NCBI RefSeq assembly: GCF_040654195.1
Contig: NZ_JBFAHM010000035.1
Coordinates: forward strand, 1-6,451
DNA length: 6,451 bases
Direction of reading: 5' to 3'
Source: Hamadaea sp013361475
GTDB taxonomy: Bacteria > Actinomycetota > Actinomycetes > Mycobacteriales > Micromonosporaceae
In this document: piece by piece, positions 1 through 4,803 of the stretch
How positions within the stretch are numbered: position 1 is the stretch's first letter
Layout: every line of letters begins with the position of its first letter
Made by a program: the position numbers and the translations under genes
The notes under the pieces: model-generated
The model's input: the letters and a program-made list of their open reading frames with translations, nothing else
Databases searched by the model: none
Told to the model about the DNA's origin: nothing

Positions 1-93
1 CGAGCGGCCAGCGGCAGCGCGGCGAGCGGCCAGCGGCAGCGCGGCGAGCGGCCGGCGGGCAGCGCGCGGCGAGCGGCCATGCGGACAGCGCGC
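1..93. repeat. GC-rich tandem repeat, about four 22-25 bp units
   Basis: Two identical 22-bp units (1-22 and 23-44, each beginning CGAGCGGCC and ending GCGCGG) are followed by a 25-bp variant (45-69) and a further diverged unit (70-93). The array stops exactly where the minus-strand acidic gene ends (its stop codon is 94-96), so it occupies the 3' flank of that gene. It runs off the left edge, so the true copy number is unknown. No convincing ORF or T-tailed hairpin is seen in it. It could be the end of a longer minisatellite-like array. Function unknown. Confidence 0.75.
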
Positions 94-519
94 CTACTCC
101 TCGTCGGTGAGGTGCATGGCGGCTTCCTCTGGGGTCAGCTCTTCGGCTTCGCCGGTGTCTTCGCCCCAGGCTTCGCCTTCGTCGTCGACTCCGGCGCCGA
201 GGTCCGGGGCGACCAGCCGGCCGACCGGCTCGTCCGGGTCGGCGTACGGGTCGGGCTCCTCGTCCTCGATCAGCACCTCGTCCGACTCTTCGTCGGGGTC
301 GTCGAACTCCGCGTCGAGTGCCCGGTCGGCGTCCGCCGCCTCGTTCGGGCCTTCGGTGAGGTCGGCTTCCTCTTCCGGGGTGGCGCTTTCGTCCGGCAGG
401 TATTCGGGCTCGTCGCCGGGCAGCGAGGGGGCGGTGTCGTCGATGCGCGGGTTGTCGCCCGTGTCGTACGCGGTCGAGGTGTCGTCGGCGTAGTCCGGGA
501 TGCCGTCGGGAACCGTCAT
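94..519 (-). CDS. Highly acidic DUF5709-like protein
   Basis: This is a 141-residue protein of unknown function. By my count 53 of 141 residues are Asp or Glu, there is no Lys or Cys and only three Arg, so it is extremely acidic. It has no signal peptide or membrane segment and is probably soluble and largely disordered in its first ~95 residues. The C-terminal part carries GRLVAPD (about 100-106) and EEAAMHL (about 131-137), which I recognise as the hallmark blocks of the actinobacterial DUF5709 family; that assignment is from memory. The ATG at 517-519 is preceded on the minus strand by AGGGG about 12 nt upstream, a rather distant Shine-Dalgarno. The gene starts 19 bp after the stop of the double-GNAT gene and is probably cotranscribed with it. 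Its 3' end abuts a tandem repeat. Confidence 0.8.
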   Translation of the reverse strand: MTVPDGIPDYADDTSTAYDTGDNPRIDDTAPSLPGDEPEYLPDESATPEEEADLTEGPNEAADADRALDAEFDDPDEESDEVLIEDEEPDPYADPDEPVGRLVAPDLGAGVDDEGEAWGEDTGEAEELTPEEAAMHLTDEE

Positions 520-538
520 ACCGTCAAGCTACCCCTGA

Positions 539-1636
539 TCAGGCGGGCCGAATCACGTATCGCAGATAGGTGCCCAGCTCTCGCTCCACCGGACCGTCGA
601 GGGTCAGGCCGAGGCGTTCGGCCACGCGGATCGACGGGGCGTTCTCCGGCCGGATCAGGGCCAGCACCGGTTCGCCCGGCGCCCGCCGTCGCGCGAGTTC
701 GAGCGCGGCGCGGCCGGTCTCCTGGGCGTACCCGTGGCCCCAGGCGCTGGTCGCGAACCGGTAGTAGAGGTTCAGCCCGCCCTCGCCGGGCAACGCGGGC
801 CGCACGCCGCCGAACCCGATGACCTCGCCGGTCTCGGCCAGCCGCACGGTCCAGTAGCCGAAGCCCGACTTGGCCCACTGGAACGCCCACGCGCCCAGGG
901 TCTGCTCGCTCTCGGCCCGGTCGCGCTGCGGCCCGGCGGGATTGTGCACGTTGGTCGCGGGGTCGGCGTGGATCGCGAAGTGCTCGGCCGCGTCCGCCGC
1001 AGTGGGCCGACACAACAGCAACCGGTCCGTGCGCCGCCAGGTCGCGCCCTCGGTCGCGCCTCGCGCGAGGCTCGACCCCGCGCCGGCCGGCCACGATCCG
1101 AGCAATCGGGCCGTGGCGGGTCGCGCGAGCTCGCGCGCCATCAGGACCACGTCGTGGCGCGCGTCGCCGATCGCGACCGCGTTCTCCATCCAGCCGATAC
1201 GCCGAAAGCCGCAGCCTTCGTACAAGGCGATGGCGCCATGGTTGTTTCCTCGAACACTGAGGGTCAGCAGTTCCAGGCCATGGGCCGAGGCGTCGGCCGC
1301 CACCGCGTCGATGAGCGCCCGGCCGAGGCCGGAACCCCGGTGCGTGGGATCCACCGTCAGCTTGTCCAGATCGCCCTGCACCCAGCGGGTGGCCCATCCG
1401 CTGCGGTGCCACTGCGCGGTGCCGACGACTTCTCCGTCCACGACCGCGCCGATGAGCCCGCCGTCGCCGGCGCTCGCCGCTGAGACGGCGTCGAGCAGCC
1501 ACGTGCGGGCGTACTCGACGGTGACGTCGGCGGGCAGCCCGATCGCCTCGCGCCGGCGTACCGCCGCGACCAGCAGGGCCGCGATCTGATCGAGGTGGGG
1601 GTCGGCCGGGTCGGTGACGGTGATCAAGTCGGGCAC
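539..1636 (-). CDS. Tandem two-domain GNAT N-acetyltransferase
   Basis: The 365-residue protein is a fusion of two GNAT folds, which transfer acetyl from acetyl-CoA to an amine. The substrate cannot be deduced. Domain 1 (about 1-170) has the acetyl-CoA motif A as LTVDPTHRGSGLGRAL (93-108, RGSGLG at 100-105) and the later NNHGAIALYEGCGF block (131-144). Domain 2 (about 203-365) resembles RimJ/RimL-type enzymes: it opens LLLCRPTAAD, has a WGHGYAQE loop (299-306) and a PENAPSIRVAERLGL block (330-344). Both acetyl-CoA loops look intact, so both halves may be active. Most GNATs are single-domain proteins of 140-200 residues, so the length fits a true tandem protein. The start is GTG (1634-1636), with no Shine-Dalgarno but a -10-like TAGGCT six bases upstream, so the mRNA is probably leaderless. 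It is divergent from the MFS gene and shares its control region, and is upstream of the acidic gene. Confidence 0.88.
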   Translation of the reverse strand: MPDLITVTDPADPHLDQIAALLVAAVRRREAIGLPADVTVEYARTWLLDAVSAASAGDGGLIGAVVDGEVVGTAQWHRSGWATRWVQGDLDKLTVDPTHRGSGLGRALIDAVAADASAHGLELLTLSVRGNNHGAIALYEGCGFRRIGWMENAVAIGDARHDVVLMARELARPATARLLGSWPAGAGSSLARGATEGATWRRTDRLLLCRPTAADAAEHFAIHADPATNVHNPAGPQRDRAESEQTLGAWAFQWAKSGFGYWTVRLAETGEVIGFGGVRPALPGEGGLNLYYRFATSAWGHGYAQETGRAALELARRRAPGEPVLALIRPENAPSIRVAERLGLTLDGPVERELGTYLRYVIRPA

Positions 1637-1648
1637 CTCGACAGCCTA
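1637..1648 (-). promoter_or_regulatory. Candidate leaderless promoter of the double-GNAT gene
   Basis: Read on the minus strand, TAGGCT (1643-1648) fits an actinobacterial TANNNT -10 box. It is followed by six bases (GTCGAG) and then the GTG start codon, so transcription would begin at or next to the start codon. No Shine-Dalgarno is present, which agrees with a leaderless transcript. The -35 position (about 1666-1671) is not a good consensus match and falls within the 16-bp palindrome. The same TAGGYT-GTCGAG block precedes the small membrane ORF at 4747. Confidence 0.6.
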
Positions 1649-1666
1649 AGCGACATCATCTGTGGC

Positions 1667-1695
1667 TTGACTGACGTCAGTCATGGTGGCATGGT
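1667..1695 (+). promoter_or_regulatory. Candidate promoter of the MFS operon
   Basis: TTGACT (1667-1672) is a good -35 match. A 17-bp spacer leads to CATGGT (1690-1695), a weak -10. Transcription would then start near 1702 and give a leader of about 43 nt before the GTG at 1745. The -35 box overlaps the left half of the palindrome at 1668-1683, so a bound protein should block polymerase. The weak -10 keeps confidence low. Confidence 0.4.
1668..1683. promoter_or_regulatory. Perfect 16-bp palindrome, probable operator
   Basis: TGACTGACGTCAGTCA is identical to its own reverse complement over all 16 bases, and the symmetry ends exactly there. It lies between the divergent double-GNAT and MFS genes, overlapping the proposed -35 box of the MFS promoter and the -35 position of the opposite promoter. 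Size and position fit a dimeric helix-turn-helix repressor such as TetR-family proteins, which often control MFS exporters; the family is an inference. No regulator gene lies in the window. Confidence 0.72.
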
Positions 1696-1728
1696 GATGT
1701 CACTGCGACGTCATAGCGATGTCGCCGC
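1696..1728 (+). repeat. Three direct 11-bp repeats, GAYGTCNNNGC
   Basis: Three consecutive 11-mers (1696-1706, 1707-1717, 1718-1728) each read GAYGTC, three variable bases, then GC, with an exact 11-bp period. They lie between the proposed MFS promoter and the Shine-Dalgarno at 1733-1740. An 11-bp period puts all copies on nearly the same DNA face, as in tandem sites of OmpR/PhoP-type response regulators, although the sequence does not match a consensus I know. Because GACGTC is self-complementary, the repeats can also pair as RNA: copy 2 with copy 3 (1705-1712 with 1718-1725, eight pairs including one G-U, loop of five). Confidence 0.6.
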
Positions 1729-1744
1729 CCTTGGGGAGGGTCTC

Positions 1745-3010
1745 GTGCAGTTCGCACCGCTACGCCAACGGAACTTCGCACTGCTCTGGTGGGCCGGCCT
1801 TATCTCGATCGCCGGCGACTGGACGCTGCGGATCGCGTTGCCGATCTACGTCCTGCAGCTGACCGGATCGGCCCTGGCCACGAGTGGCGCCGTCGTGGTG
1901 TCCCTGGTGCCGATGCTGTTGTTCGGCCTCGTCGCCGGGGTCTTCGTGGACCGCTGGGACCGGCGGAACGTGATGCTCGTCGTCAGCCTGCTCCAAGGCC
2001 TGACGCTGTTGCCGCTGCTGGCCGCCGATTCCGTCGGCCGCCTGTGGATCGTCTATGCCGTCCTGTTCGTCCAGTCGGCCCTCGCGCAGTTCTTCATGCC
2101 CGCCGAGAACGCGCTGCTGCCGAACCTCGTGGCAGCCGATCAGCTGCCCGCCGCGAACTCCTTGAACTCGCTGAACAACAACATCGCGCGGCTGGCCGGA
2201 CCGGCCCTCGGCGGTCTGCTGGCCGCCTCGCTCGGGCTGACCGGGGTCGTCCTGGTCGACGCCGTCTCGTTCCTGCTCGCCGCGGCGCTCGTAGCCGGGA
2301 TCCGCGGCCGGTTCACCGCCGCCCGCGACGCCGACACCCCGCAGCTCGGCGTACGCCGAGAGCTGGCCGAGGGCCTACGGACGGCGGCCGCCTCCCCGAT
2401 GCTGCGCGCACTGCTGGCGATCGTCACCGCGACCTCGGTCGGCGAAGGCATCATGGGCGGCCTCTTCCCGGTCTTCGTCACCGGGCCGTTGCACGGCGGC
2501 GCCCGCGAACTCGGCTGGACGATGTCGTCCCAGGCGATCGGCGGCATCCTGGGCGGCCTGCTCGGTGGGCGCGTCGCCGCCCGGATCGCCCCGAAGCAGC
2601 TGCTGACCTGGTCGCTCGTGCTGTTCGGGCTGATCGACCTCGCGATCTTCAACTATCCCCGGTGGGCCGGCGAGCTGTGGCCCGGGCTCGTCCTGTTCGT
2701 CGTCGTCGGAGTGCCGTCCGTGCTCAGTGGGGTGGCCTGGATGACGCTCGTGCAAGGTGCGGTCGGCGACGCGTACCGTGGCCGCATCTTCTCGTTGACG
2801 ATGGTCCTGCAGGCGCTGGCGGCGCTGCTGGGCGCGGGCCTCGCGGGCCCGCTCGCCGAGCCGCTGGGCGTGATGAACCTGCTCACGGTGCAGGGCACCG
2901 TCCCGATCTTGTGCGGAATCGGCTTCGCGCTGATCTCCAGCCGCCTGGGCGACCGGCCTTACCCGGCGGTAGTCTCGCCCGAGAGGGAACCCGTCGCGGA
3001 AGCGTCCTGA
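1745..3010 (+). CDS. MFS transporter, MFS_3 / EntS-like exporter
   Basis: The 421-residue integral membrane protein is of major facilitator type with about 12 predicted hydrophobic segments. It probably exports a small molecule using the proton gradient; the substrate is unknown. The N-terminus (PLRQRNFALLWWAGLIS, then GDW at 24-26) is typical of the MFS_3 / H+-antiporter-3 group that includes EntS-like and macrolide-efflux-like proteins. The MFS motif A is clear after helix 2 (GVFVDRWDRR, 65-74). The PAENALLPNLV and NSLNSLNNNIARLAGPALGG stretches are also characteristic of the group. I chose the GTG at 1745 because GGGGAGGG (1733-1740) ends four bases before it and the product then begins like its family. 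In-frame ATGs at 1691 and 1697 lack a Shine-Dalgarno and would add a charged extension. It is first in a likely four-gene operon and sits behind a palindromic operator. Confidence 0.88.
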   Translation: MQFAPLRQRNFALLWWAGLISIAGDWTLRIALPIYVLQLTGSALATSGAVVVSLVPMLLFGLVAGVFVDRWDRRNVMLVVSLLQGLTLLPLLAADSVGRLWIVYAVLFVQSALAQFFMPAENALLPNLVAADQLPAANSLNSLNNNIARLAGPALGGLLAASLGLTGVVLVDAVSFLLAAALVAGIRGRFTAARDADTPQLGVRRELAEGLRTAAASPMLRALLAIVTATSVGEGIMGGLFPVFVTGPLHGGARELGWTMSSQAIGGILGGLLGGRVAARIAPKQLLTWSLVLFGLIDLAIFNYPRWAGELWPGLVLFVVVGVPSVLSGVAWMTLVQGAVGDAYRGRIFSLTMVLQALAALLGAGLAGPLAEPLGVMNLLTVQGTVPILCGIGFALISSRLGDRPYPAVVSPEREPVAEAS

Positions 3011-3021
3011 GGAGACAGACG

Positions 3022-3504
3022 ATGGCTGAGAAGACGATCGGCGTCGGCGACGTAGCGCCCGACTTCACCCTCCCGGCGCAGACCGGGGAGCAGGTGACGC
3101 TGGCGGACTACCGTGGCGACAAGGTCGTGGTCCTGTACTTCTACCCGAAGGACGACACCCGGGGCTGCACCGCCGAGGCGTGTGCCTTCCGCGACAGCTA
3201 CGAGGAGTTCGCCGAGGCCGGTGCGCAGGTCATCGGGATCAGCTCCGACTCGGTCGCCTCGCACGAGAAGTTCGCGAACAAGTACAACCTGCCCTTCGTG
3301 CTGGTGGCCGACGACGGCGGCGAGGTGCGCAAGCGCTACGGAGTCCCGGCGACGCTGGGCATCCTGCCGGGCCGGGTCACCTACGTGATCGACCGGGAGG
3401 GCGTCGTCCGGCACACGTTCACCTCGATGGTCAACATCGGCAAGCACATCGAGGGCGCGCTGGAGATCGTCCGGACCCTGGCTCGCGAGCAGGCCGCGGC
3501 TTGA
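3022..3504 (+). CDS. bcp: Peroxiredoxin, Bcp/PrxQ type (thioredoxin-dependent thiol peroxidase)
   Basis: This 160-residue cytoplasmic peroxidase would reduce hydrogen peroxide and organic hydroperoxides using thioredoxin-like reductants. The AhpC/TSA thioredoxin fold spans nearly the whole protein. The catalytic PxxxTxxC motif is present as PKDDTRGC (42-49), giving peroxidatic Cys49. Cys54 lies five residues on, the PrxQ/Bcp arrangement for an intramolecular disulfide, and there are no other cysteines. Arg118 in GILPGRVTYVID is the likely conserved active-site arginine. Most relatives have TPGCT where this one has TRGCT; the essential Thr46 and Cys49 are kept. The ATG at 3022 has AGGAGA (3010-3015) six bases upstream, which overlaps the MFS stop codon. 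The gap to the MFS gene is 11 bp and to the next gene 1 bp, so coupled translation is likely. The gene symbol rests on family recognition only. Confidence 0.92.
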   Translation: MAEKTIGVGDVAPDFTLPAQTGEQVTLADYRGDKVVVLYFYPKDDTRGCTAEACAFRDSYEEFAEAGAQVIGISSDSVASHEKFANKYNLPFVLVADDGGEVRKRYGVPATLGILPGRVTYVIDREGVVRHTFTSMVNIGKHIEGALEIVRTLAREQAAA

Positions 3505-3505
3505 G

Positions 3506-4123
3506 ATGACGGTCCGGGCGTTCTGGCTGGACGAGGCGCACGACCGCGAGCACGGCGACCGGTACGCCGACCTCGTCGCCCGGGAGGCGGTGCTGTTCAC
3601 GCCGGCCTTCGGAGACATCGCCCCGGTGCAGTTCGCCTGCGTCGCCTGGCGGCTGGCGACGCCGCCGTTCCTCGAGCCGGGTCTGGTGCGCTGGCATCGG
3701 CGGATCCTCCGGGCCGAATGCCGCCGCGACAGCTGGGACGGGTCGCTCGTCGCCGACGTCCACATCGTCTCCGAACTGCCGCCCGAGTTGACCCGTACGC
3801 GCGAATGGTGGCGTGACCGGGGCTGGGAGGGCTGGCCCCGCATCCTGGGCCAATACGTCCGGCCGAGCGACCAGGATCTGAGCCGGCGACCCTACCTGCT
3901 GCCGACCCTGCGGATGCAGGCGCCGATCCCGCTCGGCGGCCTGCCGCCCGCCCCGGACGGGCCTACCGACGACCTCGCCGGGGCGGCCCGGCACGCGGTC
4001 GTGGCCGTCGTCCGGGAGCTGGACGAGCTGCTCGGCCCGGTCCTGGCCCAGCTGGAGCAGCCCGAACCGGTCGGCGACGATCCGGATCGATTCCCCAGCG
4101 AGCCGGAGCCGGACGTCGCATGA
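3506..4123 (+). CDS. Unrecognised 205-residue hypothetical protein
   Basis: I do not recognise this family. It is real coding sequence by position: the ATG at 3506 lies one base after the peroxiredoxin stop, the frame is open for 205 codons with normal GC-rich codon use, and it ends 33 bp before the next gene. There is no signal peptide or membrane segment. Residues 1-130 are rich in Trp and Arg (eight Trp in the protein, including an EWWRDRGWEGWPR cluster around 110), suggesting a compact soluble domain. A Pro-rich linker (about 148-162) leads to a short predicted helix (AVVAVVRELDELLGPVLAQLE), and the tail is acidic and Pro-rich, probably disordered. There is no clear Shine-Dalgarno, so translation is probably coupled to the upstream gene. 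The tight link suggests a shared role with the peroxiredoxin, but no function can be assigned. Confidence 0.8.
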   Translation: MTVRAFWLDEAHDREHGDRYADLVAREAVLFTPAFGDIAPVQFACVAWRLATPPFLEPGLVRWHRRILRAECRRDSWDGSLVADVHIVSELPPELTRTREWWRDRGWEGWPRILGQYVRPSDQDLSRRPYLLPTLRMQAPIPLGGLPPAPDGPTDDLAGAARHAVVAVVRELDELLGPVLAQLEQPEPVGDDPDRFPSEPEPDVA

Positions 4124-4156
4124 TGAGCGGTGGAAGCCGACCCGAGGGGGAAAGCA

Positions 4157-4600
4157 ATGACCACTGCCCGAGACATCATGCACCCAGGCGTGGAATGCGT
4201 GCCGGCACACGAGTCGCTCGACCGCGCCGCCCAGATGATGCGCGACATGAACGTGGGATCGCTGCCGATCTGCGGCCCCGATGACAAGATCACCGGCATT
4301 CTCACCGACCGCGACATCGTCGTGAAGTGCGTCGCGGTGGGCAAGGACCCGGCCAAGATGACCGCCGGCGAACTGGCCCAGGGCACCGCTGTCTGGTGCG
4401 ACGCGAGCGCCGACGAGTCCGACGTGATCAGCCTCATGGAGAGCAACAAGATCCGCCGGATACCGGTGATCGAGGAGCACATGCTGGTCGGCATGATCAG
4501 CGAGGCCGACCTGGCCCAGCACCTCTCCGAGGACAAGCTCGCGCACTTCGTGGCGACCGTCACCGCGGCCCCGCCGAGTTCGGGCCAGCAGACCCACTGA
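4157..4600 (+). CDS. Hrp1-like tandem CBS-domain protein
   Basis: The 147-residue protein consists of two CBS repeats (about 6-60 and 70-127) with little else; stand-alone CBS pairs usually sense nucleotides or act as regulatory modules. The sequence resembles Mycobacterium tuberculosis hypoxic response protein 1 (Rv2626c, 143 residues) through its whole length. Shared blocks, compared from memory, include the MTTARDIM start, LPICG, GxLTDRDIV, TAGELA, RRxPVI and EADxAxHL. Cys14 and Cys39, which I recall as disulfide-linked in Hrp1, are both at the same positions here. Two more Cys occur at 58 and 81. I chose the ATG at 4157 because GAGGGGGA (4144-4151) precedes it and the product then starts like Hrp1; a GTG at 4130 would add nine residues. 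It is last in the MFS-peroxiredoxin-hypothetical cluster. I see no DosR-type box in the 33-bp gap upstream. Confidence 0.9.
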   Translation: MTTARDIMHPGVECVPAHESLDRAAQMMRDMNVGSLPICGPDDKITGILTDRDIVVKCVAVGKDPAKMTAGELAQGTAVWCDASADESDVISLMESNKIRRIPVIEEHMLVGMISEADLAQHLSEDKLAHFVATVTAAPPSSGQQTH

Positions 4601-4615
4601 CGGTCTCGTCCGGTC

Positions 4616-4747
4616 TCACCCGGTCGACAGCGACGCCAAGACCAGACCGGTCGTGCAGAGGACGAGGAAGCCGACGACGATCACGGCCACCATGACCACG
4701 GTCTTACCCGTGCGTGGTGGCCGTGAGTGCGGATACTGCGGGCTCAT
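4616..4747 (-). CDS. Small single-pass membrane protein, 43 residues
   Basis: This short ORF encodes a 43-residue peptide that starts MSPQYPHSRPPRTGK, continues with a hydrophobic stretch of about 24 residues (17-40, rich in Val, Leu and Ile, with one Cys at 31) and ends LSTG. The positively charged N-terminus before the helix predicts an N-in membrane anchor. The ATG (4745-4747) has no Shine-Dalgarno. It is preceded by TAGGTT (minus strand, 4754-4759) and GTCGAG, the same leaderless layout as at the double-GNAT gene. The gene ends 15 bp from the stop of the Hrp1-like gene (convergent) and is divergent from tyrS, filling the gap between them almost exactly. Function unknown. The good start signal and coherent membrane segment make it more than a chance ORF. 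Confidence 0.68.
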   Translation of the reverse strand: MSPQYPHSRPPRTGKTVVMVAVIVVGFLVLCTTGLVLASLSTG

Positions 4748-4759
4748 CTCGACAACCTA
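4748..4759 (-). promoter_or_regulatory. Candidate leaderless promoter of the small membrane ORF
   Basis: On the minus strand, TAGGTT (4754-4759) followed by GTCGAG sits directly before the ATG at 4747. It fits a TANNNT -10 box at leaderless spacing and matches the block before the double-GNAT gene at 11 of 12 positions. No clear -35 is visible. Confidence 0.55.
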
Positions 4760-4803
4760 AACCGGTGTGCGGCCGGCCGGGCGGATGCGGAACAATCGGG
4801 TGC

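Noticed and set aside
79..822. Plus-strand frame opposite the acidic and GNAT genes
   Set aside because: It spans two minus-strand genes and their gap, with Arg/Gly/Val-rich composition and no recognisable domain.
1595..1744. N-terminal extension of the MFS protein from upstream starts
   Set aside because: It would overlap the double-GNAT start, cover the operator and repeats and add residues unlike the family. The GTG at 1745 has a strong Shine-Dalgarno.
1789..3021. Open frame upstream of the peroxiredoxin, in frame with it across the MFS gene
   Set aside because: It is the shifted frame of the MFS gene. The peroxiredoxin has its own ATG and AGGAGA at 3010-3022.
3431..4597. Long minus-strand frame opposite the hypothetical and CBS genes
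   Set aside because: It covers two well-supported plus-strand genes and has low-complexity Arg/Gly/His-rich composition, so it is a GC-bias shadow.
4610..4650. CCGGTCT / AGACCGG inverted repeat as terminator of the Hrp1-like gene
   Set aside because: Seven pairs with a 27-base loop and no T-run, and most of it is coding sequence of the small membrane ORF.
4714..4803. N-terminal extension of tyrosyl-tRNA synthetase
   Set aside because: The extra 30 residues are unlike TyrRS and overlap the divergent small ORF; the GTG at 4804 gives the usual length.
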